Shown: positions 51,109 to 60,541, counted from the stretch's first letter. The stretch: DNA of 64,000 nucleotides from an uncultured Lachnospiraceae bacterium (GCA_910585855.1 CAJUGZ010000001.1:4089-68088); one strand, 5' to 3'. Program-made: numbers and translations. Notes: generated by a model from the letters alone, not told the origin.

Positions 51109-52578
51109 CTATGCATAAGGATTTTCTGTTTTATACATCATTCCCTTTGGCTGATTAAACCCAATATCCTCTACACCAAGATATTTAAACACTTCAAAAA
51201 TAGCCTTTCCAAAATGCCCAAATGCAACTGCTCCATGATGCGGATAGTTCTTTTCTACTAATACATGACGATAGAACCGTCCCATCTCAGGGATTGCAAA
51301 AATTCCGATCGCACCAAAGGAGCGTGTTCGTACATCCAATACTTCACCTTCTGCTACATATGCCCGAAGCTGTGCATCAGCCGTACTTTGCAGGCGGAAG
51401 AAAGTAATATCTCCCGGAATAATATCACCTTCCAAAGTTCCATTTGTTACTTCTACTGGAAGACTTCTTGCCATAATCATCTGATATTTCATTTCACAAG
51501 AAACCAATTTTCCAGAAGCTGTATTTCCACAGTGGAATCCCATAAAGGTATCCCGCAGTGTATAATTGGTCTTTCCTTTAATCTCTGCATCAAACATATC
51601 CGCAGGTACTGTATTATTGATATCCAAAAGTGTAACTGCATCCAAACTGACACATGTTCCGATAAATTCACTTAATGCCCCATAGATATCTACCTCACAG
51701 GATACCGGAATCCCCTGTGCAGTCAAACGGCTGTTTACATAACAAGGAACAAATCCAAACTGTGTCTGAAATGCCGGCCAGCACTTTCCGGCAATCGCTA
51801 CAAACTCTCTTGATCCTCTATGTTCTTCTACCCAGTCAAGCAATGTCAATTCATACTGTGCTAATTTAGAAAGAATCTCAGGCTTTTTATTTCCTGCCCC
51901 AAGTTCTTCTTCCATTTCCTTTACAATCGCTGGAATTCTTTCATCCCCTGCATGATTATTAAAAGATTCAAATAAATCCAATTCCGAATTTTCTTCAATC
52001 TCTACTCCTACATTATATAACTGCTTAATTGGTGCATTACATGCTATAAAATCCTGTGGACGTGGACCAAAGCTGATAATCTTTAAATTATTTAAACCGA
52101 TAACCGTTCTTGCAATCGGTAGGAAATCATTTATCATATCCGCACATTCTGCAGGTGTTCCAACCGGATACTCTGGAATATAAGCACGCAGACCACGCAG
52201 TTTTAAATTATAGCTGCAGTTTAACATACCACAGTATGCATCCCCTCTGCCCCCTAATAAATTATCTCCACTTTCCTCTGCAGCTGCCATATACATCACA
52301 GGTCCATCAAAATATTTTGCCATTAAAGTTTCCGGTGTTTCTGGTCCGAAATTTCCTAAATATACTACTAACGCATTACATCCAGCTTCTTTTACTTCTG
52401 TCAAAGCCTTTTTCATATGAATTTCATTCTCTACTACAGTTGGACATTCATAAATTTCTCCATATTTTTCCTTATAATTCTCTACTACCTTAATCCGTCT
52501 GCTTTCGGATAATGTCATTGGAAAACAATTTCTGCTTACTGCTACAATTCCTAATTTTACCTCTGGAATATTCTTCAT
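51109..52578 (-). CDS. L-fucose/L-arabinose isomerase-family protein
   Basis: About 489 residues from MKNIPEVKLGIVAVSRNCFPM at 52578, behind AAGGAGG. Family features are VVYLGNFGPETPETLMAKYF, a central AGKCWPAFQTQFGFVPCYVNSRL and the C-terminal NTASGKLVSCEMKYQMI and PHHGAVAFGHFGKAIFEVF with candidate metal ligands. It is shorter than E. coli FucI (about 590), so it belongs to a divergent subgroup. Its partner kinase is of the xylulokinase type, which suggests the product is a ketopentose. The exact sugar is unknown. Confidence 0.75.
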   Translation of the reverse strand: MKNIPEVKLGIVAVSRNCFPMTLSESRRIKVVENYKEKYGEIYECPTVVENEIHMKKALTEVKEAGCNALVVYLGNFGPETPETLMAKYFDGPVMYMAAAEESGDNLLGGRGDAYCGMLNCSYNLKLRGLRAYIPEYPVGTPAECADMINDFLPIARTVIGLNNLKIISFGPRPQDFIACNAPIKQLYNVGVEIEENSELDLFESFNNHAGDERIPAIVKEMEEELGAGNKKPEILSKLAQYELTLLDWVEEHRGSREFVAIAGKCWPAFQTQFGFVPCYVNSRLTAQGIPVSCEVDIYGALSEFIGTCVSLDAVTLLDINNTVPADMFDAEIKGKTNYTLRDTFMGFHCGNTASGKLVSCEMKYQMIMARSLPVEVTNGTLEGDIIPGDITFFRLQSTADAQLRAYVAEGEVLDVRTRSFGAIGIFAIPEMGRFYRHVLVEKNYPHHGAVAFGHFGKAIFEVFKYLGVEDIGFNQPKGMMYKTENPYA

Positions 52579-52648
52579 GATTATATAATCCTCCTTTTTA
52601 TACACTGCAGGTCTGACATCCCCTGCCGTTATATGTCAACCCTTTTTG

Positions 52649-52702
52649 TGTGCTCGAGCACATCACTAAAATTATTATAAAAACAAATTAGGAAATTGTC
52701 AA
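52649..52702 (-). promoter_or_regulatory. Consensus promoter with LacI-type operator
   Basis: TTGACA (complement of 52697-52702), 17-bp spacer, TATAAT (complement of 52674-52679): perfect sigma-A promoter. TGTGCTCGAGCACA (52649-52662), a 14-bp perfect palindrome with central CG, covers the start site. The neighbouring LacI protein is the likely binder. Confidence 0.85.
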
Positions 52703-52794
52703 CAGTTTTCATAAAAAACTTCATTCATCTTTTTTTATTTTCCTCTTTATACCTGACAGCAAAAATGCTACAATCCCTGTATATCCTTATTTTA

Positions 52795-53748
52795 CTACAT
52801 TAGCAGGTAATTACCCTTATCAGTATTAATACTACTGGTAAGGGCGTTTTCTTTCCAGTCGGCTTGTACCCAATTCACATAATGTGCTGCCCGCTCCATG
52901 CTTGCATGATACAGCGTAGTAAGAATATAGGACTGCTTTTTCTTAATCCTCTGCCCTTGCTCCTGAAACCGTATCAAGGCATACTCCACATCCGCATAGT
53001 TCAATTTCATCAAATTACTTTTGACCAATTCCCTTGGCTTCTCCTGTCCATTAATATGTACCGTTTTACTTTTCGACAACAGAGTATCCAACATGATACT
53101 CACAAAATTATCGACCAGATCCATTTCATTCGGGTGAGCGATCTTTAAATTCTCGTAGTCAATGTTTTCCCGAATCACAGAAAGAACGTCTTCCAGACGT
53201 GTTTGTCCGTCTGTCTGTCTTGTCTGATTGGTATTCCCTTCCTCTTTTTCCTGACTGACAGGACTAGACTGATTATAATTCTTAGTATAATTAATATTAT
53301 TAATATAATTATTATTATGTTCCCAATTTTCTAGATCTAGGTTTTCTATTTCTTGATTTTCTATTTCTTGAAAACCAGTAAGTAGAGAAACCCTGCTATT
53401 TTCCTCCGTTTTTAACATTTCTGACAATTCTGGAATTTCGTAAATCGTACTTTCCCACCGAAGAATCCTTCTTCCCTTCTCATCCCGAATTGGAACTTTC
53501 TGATAATATCCACACTCTTTCAGCTCTTTTAGTCCTGCATATACAGATGCTTTCCCATCAACAGCATAATTAACAAGATTCCCAACTATCACCTTCCAGT
53601 TATCCGGTTTACTTAATAAATACGCTAAAATCCCTTTGGCTTTGAAAGAAAGTCTAGTATCTTCCAGAAATGTTTTATCCATTGTAACAAAATTATTAGG
53701 GCATCTTCTTACTCGAATAATCTCATTTAAGCGTTTATCTTCACTCAT
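52795..53748 (-). CDS. Replication-initiator-like protein (DUF6017 type)
   Basis: A 317-residue protein. N-terminal winged helix (NNFVTMDKTFLEDTRLSFKAKGILAYLLSKPDNWKVIVGNLVN...ASVYAGLKELKECGYYQK), an Asn-rich linker, and a C-terminal domain (LEDVLSVIRENIDYENL...QSYILTTLYHASMERAAHYVNWVQ) typical of mobile-element initiators. No other plasmid or ICE genes are close, so it is likely a leftover of a lost element. Confidence 0.75.
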   Translation of the reverse strand: MSEDKRLNEIIRVRRCPNNFVTMDKTFLEDTRLSFKAKGILAYLLSKPDNWKVIVGNLVNYAVDGKASVYAGLKELKECGYYQKVPIRDEKGRRILRWESTIYEIPELSEMLKTEENSRVSLLTGFQEIENQEIENLDLENWEHNNNYINNINYTKNYNQSSPVSQEKEEGNTNQTRQTDGQTRLEDVLSVIRENIDYENLKIAHPNEMDLVDNFVSIMLDTLLSKSKTVHINGQEKPRELVKSNLMKLNYADVEYALIRFQEQGQRIKKKQSYILTTLYHASMERAAHYVNWVQADWKENALTSSINTDKGNYLLM

Positions 53749-53961
53749 AGCTTTTACTCCTTTTGTTTTAGATTGGTTTAGCTGTTAGATAGCTCGTTTA
53801 GAAGTTTTGTAATTCTAAGAAAAAAATCAATCAATAGTTATGATAAATTATTAACTCTTAATAACTATACATTACTTTTTTTATTATGTCAAGTTATTCA
53901 CCTTGATTATTTTTTAATAATATGCTACACTTACTTTAAACAAGAAGGAGGTACTATATTT

Positions 53962-54126
53962 ATGTCAATATCAGATAACAAAATAAGATGTTCACTTGTA
54001 ATAGACAAAAAAGATAAATCCGCTATAGAGGATATAGCAAAAAGAGATGATCGTTCTATAAATTATATAATCAACCAAGCCATAAAAGAATTTATTAAAA
54101 AAGCTTCCTCCGATAAAAAAGAATGA
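53962..54126 (+). CDS. Ribbon-helix-helix (CopG/Arc-like) protein, 54 residues
   Basis: ATG 53962 after AAGGAGG. MSISDNKIRCSLVIDKKDKS begins with a beta strand and continues AIEDIAKRDDRSINYIINQAIKEFIKK, the two-helix RHH pattern. Divergent from the replication-initiator-like gene, so it may be its copy-control repressor. Confidence 0.7.
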   Translation: MSISDNKIRCSLVIDKKDKSAIEDIAKRDDRSINYIINQAIKEFIKKASSDKKE

Positions 54127-54243
54127 TTAATTTCTCTTTTCCAGTAGGCAGCAGTATATCATACAGCTTGCTTCCAGAAATCTAATATTCCTTACTCTAC
54201 ATCTAAAACCTAGGGAATCAATCGTTTTTCTTCCTATTAGATT

Positions 54244-54384
54244 TCAATCAGACAACTGCCAGTACTTCTCCAGAAAGTTAGAGAACAACTCTTTAAAATT
54301 TACAGATTGAATTGTCCTCCTGCTCCCTTCCCACCCCGTCAAGACACTCATGCATACATCTACATTTTTCTGTAAGACAAGTTC
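54244..54384 (-). pseudogene. Protein fragment remnant
   Basis: An open stretch without a start, preceded by a stop, that reads like a protein C-terminus (ELVLQKNVDVCMSVLTGWEG, then IQSVNFKELFSNFLEKYWQLSD). It sits in the gap 54127-54498, which otherwise holds nothing recognisable. Confidence 0.3.
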
Positions 54385-54498
54385 CTAAAAATACCATAAA
54401 AAAACAGAGAAATAAATCTGAATCATCAGTTATTTCCCTGCTTCATAGCTGCAATATAAAATTTTTCTTCTAAACTGTTTGAAGTCCTGCAAGCTGTT

Positions 54499-54881
54499 CT
54501 ACTTCTGCAACACTAAAACCTCTTCTGCAATTTCCTCGATTGTCATTTTTCCTCTTTTTCGCATCCTAAGTGCTGTTTTCTTTTTCGTTTCACTAATTCC
54601 CTGACTTTTTCCCTGATTTAAAATGATTCTTGCACTTATTTCAAGCAACGCCCCTCTCATCATATCACCTACACCTTTCTGCACATTCTCATACTTTTGT
54701 ACAATCTCTTTAATCACATCGCCAGAAAACTCTATGATTGTCCGTTTATCAAACACCCCCGAAATCCCTTTAGGTTTTCATGCAATGATATCCGCTCGTC
54801 AAACTCAAATTCCCGTAACTCCTGCCCTATGGAAACAATATATATCAGAGAAAACCTACTACCAAACTCATGCACCAAACT
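54499..54881 (-). pseudogene. Frameshifted Rpn-family C-terminal remnant
   Basis: One frame reads FDSLVHEFGSRFSLIYIVSI...DERISLHENLKGF; then, after a run of G (near 54757-54761), the next frame continues ISGVFDKRTIIEFSGDVIKEIVQKYENVQKG...IILNQGKSQGISETKKK. Joining both gives one continuous C-terminus like that of Rpn proteins. The nuclease domain is missing. Confidence 0.5.
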
Positions 54882-54882
54882 A

Positions 54883-56076
54883 TCAAACTTTACATAAAAG
54901 CACAAACTCTGTCGGAACTAAATTCCCGCCATAATGCCGAAGATAAAATTTATACTGCGGATATATACTGTCAATCAAAAACGGAATCTTCCAAATATCC
55001 TCATAACCATGATAAACACAAATTGCCAATTTGGGATGATCCCTTTTTATTATTTTTTGCATCCCCAAAATAGCACTCTGTTCCGCTCCTTCAATATCCA
55101 TCTTAATAAATGTAACGGATTCCTCTATATCTTCATCTAAACTTACTACCTCAACCCTTTCATATCCCGTTTGTGCCTCCTCCAATTTATTTGCAGAAGT
55201 GATCTCATTTTCGTTTAGATACATAACCCCCCCAGAAGCTCCTGCTCCCTTCTGCCGAATCACAATATCATGGTATTCTGCTAAATTTTTCTCTAATTCT
55301 ATACAAGATTTACTAGATATTTCATATGCATAAATTCTTTTATAACCCGTTCCATACATTTGGATATACTGTAAAATAGAATCTCCATTAAATGCACCTA
55401 TATCCACAAAAACATCTTCTTTATTATCAGAAAATAAATCTGGTTCATAATAATCAAAAAAAATAGATTTTACTACACTAATATCATTTAAATCCAGTTC
55501 TGCCCAATTTCTTAAAATTGCATATAAGGTACGTTTGGACAAATAATCTTCTAATCGGCGGTATAGCCATAAAAATTCATAACTTCTTTGTTTTAATACT
55601 GCTGCTCGAAACTCCAATGTCTGATAATCTCCCTGTTCTGGATGAATTGTCCCCCATAGAGGAAAACGAGCAAAATATGTAACAAATCTATTATATGCAC
55701 TGAAATTTTGTCCCTTCAGCCATAATAAATTATTTTTCATTACTTCTACTAACTTTTCCCTGCTATTATTCCAAATATAATTCAAAAGAGCAAAAAACTC
55801 TTTATCATATAGATTTTGTATAAGAAACGGCTGTTTTATTTCATCCATAACCCGATAAATTTCCAACAGCCAATCTGCATCTGACAAACTCTCCGTATCA
55901 ATTCGATCGGTAATACTATAAGGTAAAACAACATTTAAATTTTTTTCAACACACTTTCTGCCCTCTGAAATATCTTCTTTTAATATCCTGCTATCCTCTG
56001 TTTTCATTTGATGTTCCAATGCTTCACCAATTACTTCAAGGAGTTCAAAAATCTTCTGTTCCACTTCCTTATCCAT
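54883..56076 (-). CDS. FkbM-family methyltransferase
   Basis: About 397 residues. The C-terminal half has the FkbM signature: DVFVDIGAFNGDSILQYIQMYG (AdoMet site), AYEISSKSCIELEKNLAEY, and FIKMDIEGAEQSAILGMQKII. The first ~200 residues are helical without a recognised domain. FkbM enzymes O-methylate sugars. Next to a glycosyltransferase and flagellin, it likely modifies a flagellin glycan. Confidence 0.85.
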   Translation of the reverse strand: MDKEVEQKIFELLEVIGEALEHQMKTEDSRILKEDISEGRKCVEKNLNVVLPYSITDRIDTESLSDADWLLEIYRVMDEIKQPFLIQNLYDKEFFALLNYIWNNSREKLVEVMKNNLLWLKGQNFSAYNRFVTYFARFPLWGTIHPEQGDYQTLEFRAAVLKQRSYEFLWLYRRLEDYLSKRTLYAILRNWAELDLNDISVVKSIFFDYYEPDLFSDNKEDVFVDIGAFNGDSILQYIQMYGTGYKRIYAYEISSKSCIELEKNLAEYHDIVIRQKGAGASGGVMYLNENEITSANKLEEAQTGYERVEVVSLDEDIEESVTFIKMDIEGAEQSAILGMQKIIKRDHPKLAICVYHGYEDIWKIPFLIDSIYPQYKFYLRHYGGNLVPTEFVLLCKV

Positions 56077-56121
56077 TTTTATTTTCCTCATTTTGTATCT
56101 TTTTATTTATTCAAAATAATA

Positions 56122-58335
56122 CTAAGATAATTTTAATTTTATTTCATGTTCTAAATTATCTAAGTCCACGTCTTCCAACACATACGTACGAAGTTGTTTT
56201 AATATGTCGGCTGCTTCCGCCACTCGATTCTCCTCCATTAAAAAACGAACCTTTCCTTTGATTTGAACAGCCAATTTCCGTATTTCCTCATTTGCCTTTT
56301 TCACCTCTTCTACCCGTCTTTTTTCTTCCTGTTTTTTCTTTTCTCCATATAATTTTACATACGCTTTAATAGGAGAATCCAAAGACGGAAAGATTCCGAT
56401 ACAGTCCTTAAAACAATTTATCGTATCTTTAAAATTTTCGGTACTTTCCAAAACAAATGCACTCTTTAGACGCACTGCCAGCCGACAGGAAAGAGGAAGC
56501 AGTTCCATCTCTCCTTCAAATGCATTGGTTTTAAAAAAGCTGCCGTAAAATTCCAGATTTCTTTCTATAAATTTATTAAAAAGACTTCTTAAAAGTATAT
56601 AATCTTCTCTTCCCATCCCATATACCAGTCTTGCCTCTGCCGATTTTAAAGCAAAATACTCATAACGAATATTTTTTTCTTTTGCTGCTTTTTCAAGCAG
56701 TCTGCACCGCTCCTCTATTTTTTCCAAAGAAGTATTTTCACAAAAAGAATCAATTCCCTTTCGCCATTGATCAAATTTTATATTTAAAAACATTGGTTCT
56801 AAATCAACCTGATAACGTTCTGCAATATTCCAAACCGATTCATCTAATTTAAAAATATCAATTACACAACCAAACAGTTCTTTATAATATTCTTGTAATA
56901 TCTGTGTTTCTTTTTCTGTTATTTTGTTGTTCTTTTCTCTAACTAAAAAATCCATATTTCTTATCTTAATATACCAGATATAATAATGTTTATGGTTTAC
57001 TTGTCCAAAAATTTTTGCAAGCCTTTTATAGTCTTCTTCTGGTGCTTCTTTTTCCTTTTGCATTAAAATCTTAAGAACTTCCTGATTAGGTCCTTCCCGA
57101 TTTATCATAGTTTCTGCAATTCTTACAAAATACTCTTGATAATTATTTCCTGCCATAGCATCCATAACTTCTGGAATCAATGAACTATGTAATATAAGTG
57201 TATTTCCTTTCCAATCAAATAAATCAAAATATTGATTCAACGTTTCCGTATCTCCCTTTTTTAATCGACAGCAAATATACCAGCAATAGACACTATTTCG
57301 TGTTGTTTCCTCAAAACATTCACTTACAAAAAATGCACCTTGTTCCATCACCTCTTTTTCATTATCTTTTAATTTTTCATAAATATGAAGATATTTATTA
57401 CAACACTTTTCACAAATTTCATATTCTTTTTTTCGAAAATAGATTTCTGCTCCAAATCCATATAATCTTGCTTGACACATAAACGTATTTCGTTTATCCT
57501 TTATCGCTTCTTTATAAGAATTTTCTGCTTCTTCTAACCGATAAGTAACCAATTCTGCAAAAATACATCCAGAATAAAACGTCCCTCTTTCCTTATTGGA
57601 AAAATCATCCTTTCTTTTTTCTATCAATCTAATTCCTTCTTTGCATAATTCTTCCAATTTACGATATTCTCCAATACCCCGATATTCCTGTGCAAGTTGT
57701 ACCCACCATCGAAGTTCATTTTTTTCTTTTTGAATCATTTCTAATAAAAGTGAAATATTTCGCTCAGAATGTTTATATTTTTCTTCTTCACTTTCAAAAA
57801 TATAACCAAAGTGTTTTACCGGAGCATGTAAAATTTTACATGCTCCCCTTATTGGATATAAATATTCATGAATACTGCTTACAAAACGTGTATCTAGATC
57901 TAAGCGAATCATTCTGCTTACCCAGCTATCCGAATAACGTGCTTCTCCATAATCAAAAAAATTACGCTGAATATAGCAAGCCACTCCATATTCTTTATAT
58001 TCACCAGATTGAAAAAACTCTACAATTTCCTTTACATCCATAAACCATTCATCATCATCAATATATAAAAACCACTCTCCCTTTGCCTTTTCTAAACCAG
58101 CATTTCTTGCTTTAGAAAAGTCCTTACACCATTTAAATTTTATGATTTGCTTTGTATATTCCAATAAAATTGCATGTGTTTCTTCATCACATCCAGTATC
58201 CACAATAATCAATTCACTATCCACTTGCTCCATAATCGGTTTTAATGATTCTAGACATTTCCGTATGGTTGCTTTCCGATTGGATGCCAACAAAGAAATA
58301 GATAAAACAGGTCGATTTTTTTCTGCTGCTTCCAT
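56122..58335 (-). CDS. Family 2 glycosyltransferase with TPR region
   Basis: A 737-residue protein starting after AGGAGG. The GT2 domain (~1-200) has ISLLASNRKATIRKCLESLK, LIIVDTGCDEET and the catalytic GEWFLYIDDDEWFM (DDD metal site). Helical repeats (TPR-like; e.g. LVTYRLEEAENSYKEAIKDK) fill ~200-700, with a charged C-terminal coil. It lies directly downstream of flagellin; with FkbM it suggests flagellin O-glycosylation. Confidence 0.85.
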   Translation of the reverse strand: MEAAEKNRPVLSISLLASNRKATIRKCLESLKPIMEQVDSELIIVDTGCDEETHAILLEYTKQIIKFKWCKDFSKARNAGLEKAKGEWFLYIDDDEWFMDVKEIVEFFQSGEYKEYGVACYIQRNFFDYGEARYSDSWVSRMIRLDLDTRFVSSIHEYLYPIRGACKILHAPVKHFGYIFESEEEKYKHSERNISLLLEMIQKEKNELRWWVQLAQEYRGIGEYRKLEELCKEGIRLIEKRKDDFSNKERGTFYSGCIFAELVTYRLEEAENSYKEAIKDKRNTFMCQARLYGFGAEIYFRKKEYEICEKCCNKYLHIYEKLKDNEKEVMEQGAFFVSECFEETTRNSVYCWYICCRLKKGDTETLNQYFDLFDWKGNTLILHSSLIPEVMDAMAGNNYQEYFVRIAETMINREGPNQEVLKILMQKEKEAPEEDYKRLAKIFGQVNHKHYYIWYIKIRNMDFLVREKNNKITEKETQILQEYYKELFGCVIDIFKLDESVWNIAERYQVDLEPMFLNIKFDQWRKGIDSFCENTSLEKIEERCRLLEKAAKEKNIRYEYFALKSAEARLVYGMGREDYILLRSLFNKFIERNLEFYGSFFKTNAFEGEMELLPLSCRLAVRLKSAFVLESTENFKDTINCFKDCIGIFPSLDSPIKAYVKLYGEKKKQEEKRRVEEVKKANEEIRKLAVQIKGKVRFLMEENRVAEAADILKQLRTYVLEDVDLDNLEHEIKLKLS

Positions 58336-58358
58336 AAAATCCTCCTAATTTTGTATAG

Positions 58359-58387
58359 AAAAGAGCGGCAGATTATACCGCTCTTTT
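58359..58387 (-). terminator. Terminator after flagellin
   Basis: AAAAGAGCGG and CCGCTCTTTT stem (58359-58368, 58378-58387), with T/A-rich flanks. It lies between fliC and the glycosyltransferase, so most fliC transcripts should stop here and the sugar genes be transcribed less. Confidence 0.75.
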
Positions 58388-58438
58388 TTCCTATATATTT
58401 TTTACTTTCCTAATAGAATCTAATAAAAGTAAAAAAAA

Positions 58439-60034
58439 TTAACCAAGTAAGGATAATACTCCCTGTGTAGACTGATTAGCCTGTGCAAGCATAGACTGAC
58501 CCGCTTGTGCCAGAATATTGTTCTTTGTATATTCTACCATTTCTTCTGCCATATCCACATCACGAATCCGAGATTCTGCAGATGTTGTATTTTCAACAAC
58601 ATTATCCAAATTGGCAATCGTATGCTCCAAACGATTTTGAATTGCACCAAGCGAAGAACGCTGTTCTGAAACTTTCTTAACCGCTGCAGCAATTGTTTCA
58701 ATCGCATTTCTAGCATTTGTATCATCCTTGCCAGCTACAGAAAGTTTCTTTACACCAAGGTTAGATGCACTCATAGATTCCAGTTTCATCGTAATCTGAT
58801 TGTTATCCGTTGCATCTGCACCTACATGTAACTTTAACTCCAATGTTCCTATCTTTTTATCCGTTTTTGCTATTAACTCGTCAACATCATCCTCCGTTGC
58901 ATCTTTCAGTTCATCTCCAATTTTAATGTACAATCCTTGCCCTTTGTATTTTCCACCCTTATCAAAATAAGAATACAAACCGTTCGCTGCAATTTCATTT
59001 CCATCTGCATCTGTAAATTGAACAGTACCTTTTGTTTTTACATCAGCAAGATTTGCTACATTCGTTGTTATAGCACTATTCAAATATGCATTTGTTATGG
59101 AAGTATAATAACTTGTAGTAGTAACTGTTGTTCCCAAATAAGAACCACTCTTATATTGGACTCCGTCTTTATCATATACATCCGTTGTTAAAACATAACC
59201 TGTTGCAGTAGCTGGTGTTGCATTTGTAGAATAGACTTCCGCAGTTGCAATAGATCCATCCGTACTAAATGTTACTTTATAAAAATCAGTATATGTCTTA
59301 CCTGTCATATCATATCCAGCATTTACTTTCACATAATTGCCATCGGTATCCTTAATATATGCATCTGTAACTGAAGTAGCAAGAACCGTTTTTGTAGTAG
59401 CTATTGCTGTTACTGTTGTTGCTGCTACTCCAGCCTTATCTGGTGTATCACTTAAGAAATAAGTTTTTGTACTTATTTTATTTAATTCATCTAAAGCAGA
59501 CACTAAAGAACCTTTTTTTACTGTTTGTATCTTTTGTTGATCATCAATATAATATAAATCTGTACTAAGCGTTTCTACTTCTTTATACTGAAAATCAATC
59601 GCCTTCTCCCCGTTTACATCCCCTTTCAGCAGATAAGTTTCATTAAACTTTGTAGTTTCGGATACACGGTCGATTTCTGTTACCAACTGATCAATTTCAT
59701 CCTGAATACTCTGGCGGTCAGATTCGGAATTTGTTCCATTTGCTGCCTGTACAGCCAGTTCATTCATACGCTGCAGCATACTGTGTACTTCGTTTAAAGC
59801 ACCTTCTGCCGTCTGCACGCAGGATACACCATCCTGTGCATTAGTCGAAGCCTGATCCAATCCTCGAATCTGTTTTCTCATTTTTTCGGAAATAGAAAGA
59901 CCTGCTGCATCATCTGCTGCACGATTGATTCTGTAACCAGAAGAAAGTTTTTCTGTAGATTTTGACTGTTGTCCTGTTGTAACGCCTAACATTCTGTTAG
60001 CATTCATTGCCTGCATATTGTGTTGAATAACCAT
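58439..60034 (-). CDS. fliC: Flagellin
   Basis: A 531-residue filament protein from MVIQHNMQAMNANRMLGVTTG at 60034, eight bases after GGAGG. Conserved D0/D1 ends: KSTEKLSSGYRINRAADDAAGLSISEKMRKQIRGLDQAS and, C-terminal, ESRIRDVDMAEEMVEYTKNNILAQAGQSMLAQANQ. The middle (~160-420) is a Thr-rich surface-exposed region, the likely glycosylation target. It lies downstream of csrA, in the same orientation, and I found no own strong sigma-D promoter in the 131-bp gap. Confidence 0.95.
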   Translation of the reverse strand: MVIQHNMQAMNANRMLGVTTGQQSKSTEKLSSGYRINRAADDAAGLSISEKMRKQIRGLDQASTNAQDGVSCVQTAEGALNEVHSMLQRMNELAVQAANGTNSESDRQSIQDEIDQLVTEIDRVSETTKFNETYLLKGDVNGEKAIDFQYKEVETLSTDLYYIDDQQKIQTVKKGSLVSALDELNKISTKTYFLSDTPDKAGVAATTVTAIATTKTVLATSVTDAYIKDTDGNYVKVNAGYDMTGKTYTDFYKVTFSTDGSIATAEVYSTNATPATATGYVLTTDVYDKDGVQYKSGSYLGTTVTTTSYYTSITNAYLNSAITTNVANLADVKTKGTVQFTDADGNEIAANGLYSYFDKGGKYKGQGLYIKIGDELKDATEDDVDELIAKTDKKIGTLELKLHVGADATDNNQITMKLESMSASNLGVKKLSVAGKDDTNARNAIETIAAAVKKVSEQRSSLGAIQNRLEHTIANLDNVVENTTSAESRIRDVDMAEEMVEYTKNNILAQAGQSMLAQANQSTQGVLSLLG

Positions 60035-60039
60035 AATCA

Positions 60040-60085
60040 TTACCTCCATGTGATTTTATTTCTGCTGCAAATCCATTTACAGCAG
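60040..60085 (-). promoter_or_regulatory. Predicted CsrA sites in the flagellin leader
   Basis: ACATGGAGGTAA (60040-60051) overlaps the ribosome site. Upstream, CTGCTG-T-AAATGGATTT-G-CAGCAG (60062-60085) folds into a hairpin with GGA in the loop. This two-site layout is as in B. subtilis hag, whose translation CsrA represses. Confidence 0.7.
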
Positions 60086-60165
60086 CCAGCAATAGTTGCT
60101 CTTTATAAGTGAACACGAATCCCTAGGTTAATTCGCATTTACTATCCAATCATCTGCCAATTTCC

Positions 60166-60462
60166 TTAAGCCGGATTCTTCCCACGCTGTTTTTTATTTT
60201 TTTCATTTTCTCTTTGCTGTTTCGCAATCAAGCGTTTCATCTGTTCTGCCGGAATCCCCGGCTCTGGATAAAACTTTTTCAATTTCTCTTTTTCTTCCTG
60301 TAAAGCTGCATTTTTTTCCAGCACACTTCCTCTTACAATGTTATAACTTCTTGGTGCATCTACCATAACTTTGTAATTATTCGCTGTACCTCCTAAAAAC
60401 ACTACTTTAATATCTTCTCCTATCGTAAAATACTCTCCCGGCTTAATAGTAAAATTCAGCAT
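60166..60462 (-). CDS. csrA: CsrA-family translational regulator
   Basis: A 98-residue protein. MLNFTIKPGEYFTIGEDIKVVFLGGTANNYKVMVDAPRSYNIVRGSV matches CsrA; Arg44, which contacts RNA, is kept, while the N-terminal MLxLTR is changed to MLNFTI. The last ~45 residues are a Lys/Glu-rich extension beyond normal CsrA length (60-75). It is upstream of fliC, as in B. subtilis where CsrA limits Hag synthesis. Confidence 0.8.
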   Translation of the reverse strand: MLNFTIKPGEYFTIGEDIKVVFLGGTANNYKVMVDAPRSYNIVRGSVLEKNAALQEEKEKLKKFYPEPGIPAEQMKRLIAKQQRENEKNKKQRGKNPA

Positions 60463-60512
60463 TGAAAACCTCCTTGTTTGATTTCACCAGTCCTTGTATT
60501 TTGTCGAACTCT

Positions 60513-60541
60513 GATGCAACATTTTGTATAAAATGTTGCAT
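60513..60541. repeat. Left inverted repeat of invertible segment
   Basis: Perfect 29-bp inverted match to 61347-61375. Each copy is itself nearly palindromic: TGCAACATTTT, centre GTAT (right copy ATAC), AAAATGTTGCA. Arms with an asymmetric spacer are typical for tyrosine-recombinase core sites, and the centres face opposite ways, giving inversion and not deletion. It lies 51 bp upstream of the csrA start. Confidence 0.9.

Noticed and set aside
52649..52662. CcpA cre site
   Set aside because: The palindrome has a central CG and flanks TG/CA, but the inner bases do not match cre; a neighbouring LacI-family regulator explains it better.
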